A stretch of 64,000 nucleotides of DNA, from the NCBI GenBank assembly GCA_016647705.1, contig CM028328.1:43903429-43967428 (forward strand). The letters run 5' to 3'. Positions 1 through 11,317 of this stretch are shown here, one piece after another (the stretch's first letter is position 1; each line of letters opens with the position of its first letter). The stretch is from Eucommia ulmoides. Its lineage: Eukaryota; Streptophyta; Magnoliopsida; Garryales; Eucommiaceae. Below the pieces are notes generated by a model. That model saw only the letters and a list, made by a program, of their open reading frames with translations. It was not told the origin of the DNA and did no database searches. Both the position numbers and the translations under genes were made by a program.

Positions 1-600
1 CTGGTTGCATGGAGAATCTACATAATCCTCACTACTCATTGATCGAACCATGGCAGGATAGCATATGTAGGGGGTCAAGAAAGGTGCCCGACTCGGAGAC
101 CATCGTTGGTTACCCGAGAATTTGGCTAGTGCACGACGAATACCCCAGATGACCCCCTATAATATAGTCAATAAGCGCTGACCGATAAAAAGTGGTAGGT
201 GATTTGTGGCTCTCTGACACGTGATGGCTTTGAATTGTGCAAGTGGTACCACGAAAGTACCTCTCATCGTTGTTATTTTTATTTTTTTTGGGTACAAGTT
301 GTGGGTTTGATTCCATCTTAAATCCACATAATGATAAGATTACACTTTGTACCATTCAAACTAAGTATACAGGTTGTTAGATTTTGCACTCTAATTAATA
401 TTTTAAATTTCATTGCATTACTCTTTAAATTTTCAAATTTTTGCTTCATTAACTCCTTTAACTAGGCCGGATCACGTTTTTTACCGAAGTTTTGTCAAGA
501 TTTTGGCAAATGTATTATTTAGTGAGAAGTGACAAATTTAGTCAAGTTTTTATTTTAATTCAATATTGAGTTCCCCCTCATTTCCTTTAGCATTTACCAT
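1..600. other. Non-coding stretch, no gene recognised
   Basis: No domain is recognised. An 81-codon minus-strand frame at 110-355 is conserved in length in copy B (46809-47054), but it has no recognisable motif and its C-terminal end differs because of a 4-bp indel. The stretch is downstream of the lipid-transfer gene on that gene's strand. Confidence 0.5.
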
Positions 601-602
601 CT

Positions 603-604
<2 letters not shown>

Positions 605-646
<42 letters not shown>
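605..646. repeat. (CA)n microsatellite
   Basis: About 20 CA units lie some 150 bases beyond the stop codon of the lipid-transfer gene. Copy B has a shorter CA run fused to a poly(A) tract at 47301-47333, so the site is length-variable between the copies. Confidence 0.9.
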
Positions 647-647
<1 letters not shown>

Positions 648-790
648 CAACACAAACTTGAAATAACTTTAGGACAAAAACAACCATATTTATTAATTAT
701 ATGTGTAACATGAAAAAGAAACCAACAATCTTACAAGGCATACTGTAAATATATATATATCGCAATTTTATTGCGAAGAGTTGAGACTCA

Positions 791-1195
791 TTAATTTGTA
801 GACTCCATTTCAACGGTGATTGGTAGTGGTAAATTTATTCGGATGGCTTCGCGTAATATAGGGAAATGTAGGGTAGGAAGTGTAAATATCGAGCAAAGAG
901 GAGGATGAGGCAGCTTGCACTTGTCAGGGAGCTGAAAGGCGAGGTTAGGGTCAATCCCGAGCGACGGCAAGAGCTTTTTGTAAGAGCAAAGGCATCGGAT
1001 GTCGGCGTGAGACAGCGCCTGGCAACACTCCGGTGACGGTGGCCGTGGGTTCGGCGGAGTCACCGACGGCTTGCAAGCCATGAGACCCGCACCATTCATC
1101 CCGCAGACTGTTTGGCCTTCCGACACTTGAATTCCGACGGCCATCAATGAGACAGCCACCACTACTAAAACCTTTAGCTTTATGGATATCTCCAT
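791..1195 (-). CDS. DIR1-like non-specific lipid-transfer protein, stop-loss allele (copy A)
   Basis: This encodes a small secreted eight-cysteine protein of the non-specific lipid-transfer family, closest in pattern to DIR1, which in Arabidopsis carries a systemic-resistance signal. The start is placed at MEISIKLK rather than 36 codons upstream, because a TATA box at 1246-1257 lies between the two. Residues 1-27 form a signal peptide (hydrophobic core VLVVVAVSLMAV). Cysteines at 31, 41, 57, 58, 68, 70, 93 and 101 give spacing C-X9-C-X15-CC-X9-C-X-C-X22-C-X7-C. The first cysteine begins CGM and the CXC is followed by SYKK, as in DIR1-like proteins. In copy B the stop follows Cys101 directly. 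Here TAG has become TCG, adding 33 residues read from the former 3' UTR. The first 101 codons are identical in the two copies. The extension has no recognised motif. Confidence 0.9.
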   Translation of the reverse strand: MEISIKLKVLVVVAVSLMAVGIQVSEGQTVCGMNGAGLMACKPSVTPPNPRPPSPECCQALSHADIRCLCSYKKLLPSLGIDPNLAFQLPDKCKLPHPPLCSIFTLPTLHFPILREAIRINLPLPITVEMESTN

Positions 1196-1245
1196 TTTGT
1201 TATCACCCTTTAGTAATTTGCCTGAACAAACCCTTTGCATCTGTC

Positions 1246-1257
1246 TATATTTATATA
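1246..1257 (-). promoter_or_regulatory. TATA box of lipid-transfer gene A
   Basis: On the minus strand the sequence reads TATATAAATATA, about 51 bases upstream of the MEIS start codon, leaving room for a short 5' UTR. An inverted CCAAT motif (CATTGG) lies directly upstream. The same arrangement is kept in copy B at 47929-47940. Confidence 0.7.
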
Positions 1258-1509
1258 CCAATGGGAGGCTTGCAAATAGTTCCCAAATAAATAAATTGTT
1301 CATAATTTCATGTGTATTTGATTTAACTGGTCAAATAATAGTGAAATCAACAATCGTAAATAATTCATTTATTTTATTTGAGCATTGCGCTTTTAATTCT
1401 CTATTTTCGGAGAGCTTGTTAAGCGACGGTTTTATCTACTTTTCTACCATTTCTAGTTATGTTTTATTAAAACTAGCGTATGATCCATGTCTGAAGGCAC
1501 ACTGTCAAA

Positions 1510-2600
1510 AATAATTGAGCCTAATTTAATAATTTGTCTTCAATTTAATTTATAAAAAATTTAATGTTTCAGTTTTATTACAAAATTTAATATCCATATA
1601 TAAATGTAATGCCAATAATTTTTGTATATTATATTTTTTTTTTAAATTATTTTTTTAATTTCATATTCATAAATTTAATATTTTAGTTTTACTAAATTTA
1701 ATGTTGATTTATTATTTCTTTAATTTTCGTTAATTTAATGTTCATAATTTTCATATATTATATTTTTTATTTTTTATTTTATTTAAATTTTTTCAATTTA
1801 ATGGTTCAGCATTGTTACTAAATTTAGTTTAATTTATTTTTTATAAAATTAATTTCCATAGATCATGTATATTACATTTCATCTTTTATATTATTTCTTT
1901 AATTTAATTTCTATAAACTTAAAAGTTGAGAAAATTAATTTTCATATATTATTTCTATAATTTTTATAAATTTAATGTCAATAATTTCTATTGCGTATAT
2001 TATATTTTTTTCTTTTATATCATTTTTTAATTTTATTTAGTAAATTTAATGTTTTAATATTATTACTAAATTTAATGTGCATATATTAATTCTATAATCT
2101 TAATGAATTTAATGTCCATAATTTTTATGTATTATATTTTTACTTTTATATTATTTCTAATTTAACTTTCGTAAATGTAATATTTCCGTATTAATTAAGT
2201 TTAATATTCACATATTATTTCTATATTTTTTTTTGTAAAATGTCTATAATTCTCATATATTATACTTTCTCTTTTCTATTATTTCTTTAATTTAATTTTC
2301 ATGTATTATATTTCTGATTTTATTTTATTTGTTTAATTTAATTTCCAATAAATCTAACGTTTCAGCATTGTTACTAAGTTTAATGTGTATATATTATTTC
2401 TATGATTTCAATAAATTTAATATCCATAATGTTTGTTTATTATACTTGCTCTTTTATATTATTTCTTTAGTTTAATTTGTATAAATTTAATATTTCAATA
2501 TTATTATTGAATTTAATGTGCATTTATTATTTTTATGATTTTCATTAATTTAATGTTCATAATTTCGGCGTATTATATTTTCTCTTATATATTATTTTAT
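1510..2600. repeat. AT-rich degenerate tandem array (~135-bp unit)
   Basis: The stretch is over 80% A+T and is built from a recurring unit of about 130-135 bp. Recurring phrases are AAATTTAATGTGCATATATT, TTCTATAATTTTC and TTTTATATTATTTCTTTAAT. The GTGCATATATTA phrase recurs near 2070, 2200, 2375 and 2510. The array resumes at 2790-2866 and 3330-3510 after two GC-richer islands. No coding potential is seen. Confidence 0.75.
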
Positions 2601-2604
2601 TTAA

Positions 2605-2795
2605 TGTCCATTACAGAGTATTTTTCTTTGAAAAAGGGTAGGTTTTGAACCCTATACTATACAAGGGGCTGGTCTCAATTTCTGTTGGTGGAAGGCGTAG
2701 AAGAGAATCTCAGGCGAAATGCTATTTATTAGGAAAGCCTGACAAATTAGCATACGATGCCCCAACGTCTTAAATATCTTGACTAATTTACATAA
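2605..2795. other. GC-richer island 1 inside the AT-rich array
   Basis: The island breaks the array and contains phrases such as GAACCCTATACTATACAAGG. In copy B the counterpart (about 49315-49545) is preceded by some 70 extra bases. It is not recognised as a gene or element. It may be the end of an old insertion. Confidence 0.5.
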
Positions 2796-2866
2796 ATTTA
2801 ATGTTTTAATATAACTACTAAATTTAATGTCCATATTTTATTTTTTATATTATTTTCTCTAATTTA

Positions 2867-3330
2867 ACCGAGTGTATGCTAACAAAAGATAGTGTAGATG
2901 GTCAGACCCCCCGATTGGTATTTGTAAGCGTATGAGGACTCGTCTGGGAAGTCTTCCCCTAATCTTAGCCTATCACTGCAATAGTGACGACAATCTCAGA
3001 ATTAATTGATGATGAGTCATTACTTAGGGAATGTAATGACTCTTTCCTTATTAAGTGGAGTTGTTACAACTGCTCCCAAGTGGGAATAACCCTGGCACCA
3101 TATCTTGGGGTAGTACCCTGGATGGGGGTGAAAGGTTGAAGTCTGAGAGGCCAATCATCCCTAGCAGGGATGATGTTAAAGTCGATTGGTTCAGGGTGAA
3201 GTGCTACCCAAGATGGTGCTTATTACAAGGTAGGCACGTTGGCCAACCCATACCTTGTCGTAACTTCTCTTGCCTAGCATTTGCCTGTGGACACATGTCG
3301 ATGATTTAGGCCTCGCCTGATTTTCCCTTA
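2867..3330. other. GC-richer island 2, unidentified
   Basis: About 460 bases with near-balanced composition stand out sharply from more than 80% A+T flanks. A plus-strand frame of 84 codons (3055-3309) is open in both copies, but nearly every base difference between the copies changes an amino acid, which argues against selection on a protein. It may be part of an old insertion of a different origin. No family is recognised. Confidence 0.5.
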
Positions 3331-5423
3331 TCAAATATCATTATTAAATTTAGTGTGCATATATTATTTCTATAATTTCCTTCAATTTAATGTCCATAAT
3401 TTTTGTACATTATATTTATTTATATATTATTTCTTTAATTTGATTTTTATAAATTTAATATTTTAGGATTATTAGTAAATTTAATGTTTATATATTATTT
3501 CTATACTTTTTTCTATATATAAAAAACATTTGTATCTTATGTAGAAAAAATATATAAGATATATATTAATTTTTTAGATCAATTTGGATCGTTCTTTGTC
3601 TCTTGAGATATTAGATGACTGAAAAATATATCGAGGATTTACGTACATCTTTTTTTAGTATATAGAATAAAAAATAAAATTGTTTTTTTTCATTATTTAA
3701 TAAGGTTAAAAAATTAATATAAAATTAAAAATATAATTGAAAACCTGAAGAAGAAAAAAAATTAACATTACACATGTTCAATATTAGTTACATTGTGGAT
3801 ATTTTTAAAAAGAAAAAAAAATGAAATTAAAATTTAAATATATTTTACATTTACGACATGGTTGGTTGAATAGAATCGGGGCAGAATGGATTCGTCATTC
3901 CGCCCTTGATTTCTATTCCGATGTTTGGTTGTCCAATGGTTGATTCTATTGGAATGAAAAAGTATGGAATGGAATTCCACAGCAAATGGGCTACAATCAA
4001 ATCCAGCCCAATAAAATCAAATTTCAAATTACACAAAAACCCTTCATTAATTCCATTTTAGCCCAATCTAATTCCTTGCTCAGCCCGATACACAAAATCT
4101 CTTCATTTCAGATCAAACTTGAGCAGTCCATTCTCGATCGAATCCGTTTCAGATCATACTCGAGTAGCCCAATCTAATCCAAATCGATCAGAATCCAATT
4201 AGCGTTGATCAATTATATGAACCCTAGCAGATCCGAAAACTCATTTATGCATATCTTGGTCATTCGCAACCATTGCCTTCATTTCTTAGCCATGGCGACT
4301 CTCAGATCGGCCTGAAATTGTTTCCAGTATATTTGTTGTAACTCTGCGACTCTTGGATCTGCTATAGGCATGTCTAGAAATGTGTGTTTATGCATAACAA
4401 TGATGAGTTTATGAACAAAAGTGTGCCATGACTGATTTGTTGGATATAATCGGATGCATTCATGTGTTTCTGAATGTTGTTTACTCATTTTTCATTTTGT
4501 TCGGCGATGATACTTTCGGTAATGAGCTTTCATTTCATTTTTTATGAGCTCATGTGTTTTTTAATAGGGTATTCATGTGTTTCTAAATTCTTTCTGAATG
4601 GATTGATTTAATGAATTCATGTGTCTCAGTATGATGATGTTTTTATGAGTTTATATGTTTCGGTAATGGGCATTCATTTCATTTTTCATTCATGTGTTTC
4701 TGAATAGGGTATTATAAATAATTTGTCCATTTCTTAATTTTCAATAATAATATTTTCTTAAGAATAAAAGATTGAACAAATTTGGTTTATTCACCGAATT
4801 GGTTTACCCAATTTGTTCATTTTATTCGGTGTTTTTAATCTGGTGTGTATATATGTACTCATTTATCATTTTTCATTTACACATGTACATATATGTGTAT
4901 GTGTGGTTCCATATCGGCCAATTTTTTTAGTACTATTTACTTATTTTCATGAACTAATCATACAATTTGGCTAAACACTGTTTACTAATTTGTGCTGAAC
5001 TAATTTGTGCTTCTAATCTAATTCATTTTGTTTGGTTATAGTTCACTCATCACTGTTTTTTTTTTTTTTTTGCCAATGTTTTTTTAGTACTATTTACTCA
5101 TTTTCATGAACTCATCATATAATTTTGGGTAAACACTTTTTACTAATTTTTGTTGAACCAATTAGTGTTTATAACTTATGCCCTTATTTTATTTGTTTTG
5201 TTAATTTTGATATGCAGTAATGGTCAACAGAAATTTGGTAACTATATACATGCATTGGTTATGCACAATGCATATTTCTCATTAGTTTTTACAAATTATG
5301 GGTATTAATGTCATGTGAATACAACGAGAAAATATGACATTATCATGATGAAGATATGTTATTAATTTTCACAATAATAGAAAGAATTTGATGGAACATG
5401 TCTAGAAAAGTGATGATAATTGT

Positions 5424-6450
5424 ATGAGTTTACTTAAAATGGATCGACATGCTTTTACCATTTTATGTAGTAGACTTGTAGAAGTAGGTTTAAGATCGAG
5501 TAAACATTTATTAGTGCATGAACAAGTAACAATGTTTCTAGGAATTCTAGCTCATCACATAAAGAACATAGTCGTACAAAGGGACTTTAAAAGGTCTTCT
5601 AAGATAATTAGTAAGTATTTGCTTGGTGTGCTACGTGGGGTAATACGATTGCAACAAGAATTACTGAAAAAGCTTGAGCCTGTACCTCAAGACTCTACGG
5701 ATTAGAGATGGAAGTGGTTCAAGATATAATATTTTATTTAATTGCTGCTAAAATAATTTATCTTTTTTTTTTATTATTAAATAGTATTTAATAAATTTCA
5801 CTTTACCTGTCCATAGAATTGTATCGGTGTTTTAGATGGGACATACATTAGGGTGAAAGTGCCTTTAGTAGATAGACCTAGATATCGCAATCAGAAGGGG
5901 GAAATTGCCACAAACATATTAGTTGTTTGCTCTCAAGATGAGCAATTTATATATGTTCTACTAGGATGGGAAGGATTTGTTGTTGATGGTAGGGTTCTTA
6001 AAGATACCTCGAGTAGGAGGAATGGTTTGAGGGTCCCAAATGGTAAATTAGGCTAATAGACAATACGTATGCAAACTAATTTTTAGCTTAATATTTTTAT
6101 TTTACTCCATATAGATTGTTATTATCTTGTCGATGCTAGGTACACAAATTATGAAGGGTTTATTGCCCCATATCATGGGCAACGTTATCATCGTAATGAG
6201 TGGAGAAAAGGACACCAACCACGCACCCCAGAAGAGTTATTTAAGTTGAAACAATGCAAGTGCTAGGAATGTTATTGAGTGATGCTTTGGTTTTCTCAAA
6301 ATGCGATGGGGAATACTTATAAGTCCTTCTTTCTATCCAATCAAGATCCAAAATCGAATAATCATTGCATGTTTTTTGCTCTATAATTTTATTGCACAAG
6401 TTATGGTAGCAGATCCGATTGAGTATTTAATGAATCAATCTCAAGGATAA
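5424..6450 (+). pseudogene. Harbinger DDE transposase pseudogene (copy A)
   Basis: Three exons of a HARBI1-like nuclease can be traced. Exon 1 begins MSLLKMDRHAFTILCSRLVE and matches the N-terminal helical region of plant Harbinger transposases. Exon 2 starts at 5817 after an AG acceptor and carries the first catalytic Asp in VLDGTYIRV and the second in VVDGRVL. Exon 3 starts at 6115 with CYYLVDARYTN and reaches the catalytic Glu in ARNVIE. Lesions shared with copy B are a TAG after VPQDSTD (5703), a GT-to-AT change at the first donor, and a frameshift before ARNVIE. Copy A alone has CGA to TGA at 6280, just after the catalytic Glu. It cannot make active enzyme. Confidence 0.85.
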
Positions 6451-6883
6451 GGGCAAGGACATACAAAAGGTGAACCAACTCATCATCGAGACTTCTAATG
6501 AATGGAATACTTGGCGAACAAACCTTAATAATGAAATGTATAATGAGTGGAGAGAAAGTAGACGAGTTGTTTAGGAATTGTTTTCAAGTTTTTGAGGTTG
6601 TAGTTCTATATTTTAAATACTAAACTATTTTCATTATGTCTTCAATCTAAAAAAGTTGGATATTGCAATTGTTGTGGTTCATGTTTTAAATATTAAATAT
6701 TTTCAATTTGTGTTTGATCTAAAAATGTTGGATATTGCATTTTTATTGTGGTTCATGTTTTAAATATCAAATATTTTCACTTTGTCTTTAATCTAAAAAT
6801 GTTGGGTATTGTATTCTTGTTGTGATTCATGCTTTAAATATCAAATATTTTCATCTTACTTTAAATTTTTAATGTATATTAGG

Positions 6884-7689
6884 ATGTCGTATTTTGCCAC
6901 AAACTCGAGGTCCTTGTAGAAACAAGAGGAAGTGGACTCTTGAAAAAGATGACAAATTGTTGAGTGCTTACTTGGGTTAAATAACAGTAGATCTTTTCAA
7001 GCTAATAATGATTTCAAATCCGGTGCATTCACTGAGATAGAAGAAAAACTTCAGTCTAAGTTGTCTAGATGTGGTCTAAAGGAAAGACCACATATTTAAT
7101 TAAGGATAAAGATGTTGAAAGCCAAGTTTATTGTTGTATACGATTCGTTTTCTAGGCAAAATACAAGTGATTTCGACTGGGATCTTATTAAAAAGTGTGT
7201 CATAACTGAAAAGGAAGTTTTGTATTTTATTGAAAAAGTAAGATGCCTATTATGTGGTAAATTTATCATAAAACTGTGTAAGTGAATTATATGAATTTAT
7301 AAAATTGTATATTCAAAGAGATGCTGAAAAGGTTAGGGATGTGACATTTCCATTATAGAGCTTGAAAGAGATGGACCTCATGGATTTGGTAATTACGAAG
7401 GTTCACCATTTTTCTATTTCAACGAAGGTTCAGCTGAGGGTACTTCTGAATCGAAGAAGATAAATATTGGATTTTCTTGGAATTTGATTTAATTGAGAAG
7501 CAAATGAAGATTAACGGGGAGCCAGAGAAGCATGTTGGGCTAACGGTTCTTGATAGGCACAAAGTTGGTTATATAATATGTCGTAGTGCTTTCACAACCA
7601 ATCTTTTACTCTTTATTCGTGACACTGTAAAGGAAGAATGCCTATGGTTACTTTTAAATGGACACTCATGCTATGTTTTTCTTGGATGA
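6884..7689 (+). pseudogene. Harbinger accessory Myb/SANT-like protein, pseudogene (copy A)
   Basis: This remnant of the second Harbinger gene specifies a Myb-like DNA-binding protein that helps the nuclease reach the element ends. Copy B preserves the N-terminus in frame (MSSLPQAQGPGRNKRKLTLE, then DDNLLSAYLG). Copy A has one extra T in the fifth codon region that breaks this frame. Farther on, both copies have stops. A 70-codon C-terminal frame (7477-7689) with IEKQMKINGEPEKHVGLTVL stays open. Copy A also lacks about 95 bases near 7472 that copy B keeps. Confidence 0.65.
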
Positions 7690-8063
7690 TTATTTAGTTC
7701 AGTAAATATTCATGCTTTTCTTTGGTTGAAATATTTTGGAGCCAATATGATGATTGACTTGCTCAATTGTTTCGATTGAATGAATTTGTTTAGTATTTGA
7801 ACTTAAAATAGTTGGGTTTTTTTTCTTAATTTTTGTTTCATCTCTTTTATTTATTTTATAAGTTTTTATACAGGTTAAAAACTAGTAGTTGTGCATTATT
7901 TATCTATTTATTTGTTTGTTTAGCTTGAATTATAGTTTTTAGTTGATATTTTTTCTTTTAAAAGTAGTAATTGTGGCAGTTGTCTATGTTAAAAAGTAGT
8001 AGATGTTGAATATTTTTCATATAGAATATTAAAAAAAATTATAATTTTTTTTTTATGTAATCC

Positions 8064-8064
<1 letters not shown>

Positions 8065-8141
<77 letters not shown>
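8065..8141. repeat. (TCTA)n followed by (TA)n microsatellite
   Basis: About twelve TCTA units run into a TA run near the 3' end of the Harbinger element. In copy B only the TA run is present (about 54995-55021), so the tetranucleotide expansion or its loss happened after duplication. Confidence 0.9.
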
Positions 8142-8145
<4 letters not shown>

Positions 8146-8226
8146 AAATTTCCATAATGTCCTTTTAGATTTCAATTTCAATATATATATATTTCATTCC
8201 ATTCCATCCAACCAAATTAACTGTTA

Positions 8227-9900
8227 GATATTTTTTATTAATTTTGCACGAAGTTCAAAGAAAAATCCGTTAATTTTTGTATATAATATATATATATTTT
8301 TTATTTTTATTTTTTTTGTGCGGGCAAGCCTAAAACATGAGATACAATTTTAAAGATAATATAAAATGAAAAATGTTGAAGGAATTGCCCTATATTATAT
8401 CACTTAAGTAAACAAGTAATAATGCCTAGTTCTTAATTTTCAATTGTTATTTATTTTCAAAATCAATAATTATACCGAAAAATATTATTTTAAAAAATAA
8501 ACCAAAAATAGTGTCATTGATTTAATATTATAAAATGTATGATAAAAATAAAATATTGTCTGAAATTATGAACTTCTCCTTCCATCTGAAGAATATTGAT
8601 AACCCCTTTGAATAATTAGTTTTTACTCTTAATTTTTTAAATAATTATATTTATCTCCCACTCCCACGCCCATCCCTCCACACCTCTACCATGTGCCCCC
8701 ACCCGACCCCACCGGTTCTTCTCTCTCTCTCTCATCGTGATGGATCTATGCCAACAAGCATATATCTAGAGATAGAGAGCGAGAAGAAGAGAGAGCGAAG
8801 AAGAAGGAAGAAGGAAAGACAGAAAGAGGAAGACAAAAAGAAAAAAAGGAGAGGAAGAAGAAGAAGAATAAAGAAGACGAAGATGGAAGAGGAAGAAGAT
8901 GAAGAATTCTGTGCAGGGGTGGCGCTTGTTTCGACGGAGTGGGGAGTGGGGAAGTTGGTGTGTTTTTATAATTTGTTAAAAAAATGGTAAAAATATTTTT
9001 TTAAATAGGGATGTTGGTGTAAAAAGATAAAGAATATATATAAAATTAAAGGGATTTTTATCAATTTTATTTTTTAATTATTTTAAAATTTTAAAATGTA
9101 AAATTATTGTTAGAATAAAAAATTTACTAATTTTTAACCTATACGGGAAGTAAATGGTGTTTGATCAAAATAATAACGAGATTGACCAGTATTTACCAAG
9201 TGACAAGTGTGATTTATGGTTTTAGACAAAATAACAGGAGAGGTGAATGATAAATACTCATACTTTTAAACTGAATGCACTGACACCATGTTTAGTACAC
9301 CGGATTTAGCAACACAATGGAATGGTCATGGGAATGATAATTTCATTTATATGTTTGGTAAATGAGATTAAATTTTATTTCTATTACCACTCTCATTCCA
9401 CAAAAATATGAGATTAACCAATCTCAAGATAAATTTCATATTAGTTAATTCTAATTATATAAGATTTGGTTTTATTCCTTAATCGACCAAAAAATACGAC
9501 CATGAACTAACAAAACATTGGAATGGTAACCAAAAAAAAATTAAATTACTATTTTACACTTTGAAAATTTAATTAAATTACTATTTTGGCCTTTCAATAT
9601 CTAACACGTGTATCCCTTATTTTTTTATTAATTTTTTCACACTTTCTTCCCCCCTCATTCTTCCTCCTTGCACCATTTTCTCCAGCGAAAATTCGGTTTC
9701 GCCACCTGTGCTGGTTGTCGGTGCCAAATTTTCTCCACTCTCTCTCTCTCTCTCTAACTGACAACCAACCCTGTCGGTACCCCCACCCCCACCTCCTTGT
9801 CCACACCCTCGCTCTTCTTCTTCTTATCTCTCCCTCTTTGTATACACATACACACACGCCTCTTATGTAAAATTTTATTTGATTTATGCTAGAATATTCT
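8227..9900. other. Intergenic, with CT/GA tracts
   Basis: No gene is recognised. A pyrimidine run at 8720-8735 is followed by a purine-rich (GAA/GAG) tract at 8770-8915. Another CT run lies at 9736-9760. At 9270-9420 there is sequence with GGAATGG and GTTTGGTAA phrases typical of Harbinger-related MITEs. Copy B lacks about 75 bases of this part. Confidence 0.6.
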
Positions 9901-10461
9901 CTATTTACATTTTTTTATTATTTTTTTAAATATTTTTCAAGAGAAGACCTTACTGTATATAACTATATATGCATTTAATTCCTAATTTATTCTCAATCCA
10001 TTGCATTTAAAAATGAGTCAACCTTTTAAGTATTGTACACATGATTTATCATTTAACACTGAACATTATAAATTAATAATACGAATAAGACTAAATTATA
10101 ATCATTATAAACATATAGAAAAAAAAAAAAAAACTTAAAATACAATTATAGAGAAAGAACATATTGTCGAGGAAAAAATACAAAGAAAAAATTGAGTAAA
10201 TGATTTTTAAGATGTCAAGTAAAAAGAAACTTTAAAAGTTAAAATAAAAAATTAAAGATACATACTTATGCAAAATGGAAATATTTAAAAATAAATTATT
10301 TAATAATCTCAACACTTAATAAATTCTGTAATTAAATTTAAGAATTTTAAATACAATAATTATTAATTTTCAATACTTCATTCTAAGTTTTATTAATTAA
10401 GTTTTTTATTTTGTGTGCCTTTTTAAAAAAAAAAAAAAAAAAAAGACCAAATTGAAAGTAA
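9901..10461. other. AT-rich intergenic, no gene seen
   Basis: Homopolymer A and T tracts and short AT repeats only. Copy B has about 90 extra bases here (56840-56930), including a CCATTCCATTCCAATG end that suggests a former Harbinger-like MITE deleted from copy A. Confidence 0.6.
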
Positions 10462-11095
10462 GGGCATGTTTGATAAAAAAAAAAAAAAAAAAAAAAAAAC
10501 ACTTAAAACAAATTATATTAATTATTTAATTAATTAAGTTTGTTTGATAAATGCAATTAGTATCACTTAATTAATTAAGTTAATTTAAAAATTAAGTCAA
10601 AATGTGAGTAAAAAATTAAGTCAGGGCCCTTCACTTATTTCATTTTGCTTAATGCACTCCATTATTTCTTAATTAAAAAAAATTATATTTTGACCGTTTT
10701 ACCCTTGATCCCCAGGAGGGTTTAATTAGGGTTAGATTTAATGAAAATTGGATACTAATTAAAAATACATACTATTATATATTTTTGGGTTAATTTTTAC
10801 TTTTAATTTTAATATAATTTTTTTTTTTTTTAAAAAATGACATCCTGATTTTATTATTTTGGTCTTAATTTTTTTTTCTCTTCATATTATCTTGATTCAA
10901 ATGTAATTATGTAAATTAAACAATTTTTAGAATACAAATTTTATACTTATTAAAAAAAAAAATCAGCACTTAAATTTTTAGTATAATTTTATCAAATAAC
11001 CTTCTGATATTTTAAAACACTTAAAATTTCAGCATTTAAAATTAAATACTTAAATTTTTAACATTTAATTTTTAAGTGGTTATCAAACATGGCCT
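10462..11095. mobile_element. hAT-like MITE (copy A)
   Basis: The ends are inverted repeats: GGGCATGTTTGATAA on the left and TTATCAAACATGGCC on the right. The interior is non-coding and rich in AATTAATTAAGT palindromes. The length is about 630 bp. The copy in B (57385-57965) has a mutated right end. The ends are of the type found in non-autonomous hAT elements, but an 8-bp target duplication could not be made out, so the superfamily is tentative. Confidence 0.6.
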
Positions 11096-11317
11096 ATAAT
11101 TGGGATTTGAGAGTTATTATTAATTAAAACATGATGTAATTTATTTATTTTTTAATTCAAAGACAAATTTGAAAAACGTAATTGGATCGGGACTATTTTT
11201 CCAGTGCAATTTACCCAACTCTTAAACGAATATGATTGGGTGGATATTTTCTCCTCTTTGATCGTGGGCAGCAGCTATCGAAGACTCGGAAATTTGGTGT
11301 CTAAGTGGTAGCATTAT

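Larger units (their letters stand above)
3854..8223 (+). mobile_element. PIF/Harbinger transposon, decayed (copy A)
   Basis: Inverted ends read CGAC-ATGGTTGGTTGAATAGAAT on the left and, on the other strand, CAGTTAATTTGGTTGGATGGAAT on the right. TTA lies on both sides (3851-3853 and 8224-8226), the usual Harbinger target duplication. Copy B keeps cleaner ends starting CGGC. Inside are two plus-strand gene remains: a DDE nuclease (5424-6450) and a Myb/SANT-like accessory protein (6884-7689). This is the two-gene layout of autonomous Harbinger elements. The 3990-5400 part is AT-rich and non-coding. The same insertion is present in copy B, so it predates the duplication. Confidence 0.85.

Noticed and set aside
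110..355. 81-codon minus-strand frame also seen at 46809-47054
   Set aside because: Length is conserved only because the copies are recent; there is no signal, domain or splice context.
1196..1303. N-terminal 36-residue extension of the lipid-transfer ORF
   Set aside because: It lies upstream of and across the TATA box and would bury the signal peptide, so MEIS is the better start.
3055..3309. 84-codon frame conserved in both duplication copies
   Set aside because: The copies differ at eight residues and nearly all base changes are replacements, so there is no sign of protein-level selection; no family is recognised.
8691..8990. Lys/Arg/Glu-rich 99-codon frame
   Set aside because: It is a translation of a purine microsatellite; the frame is not kept in copy B.
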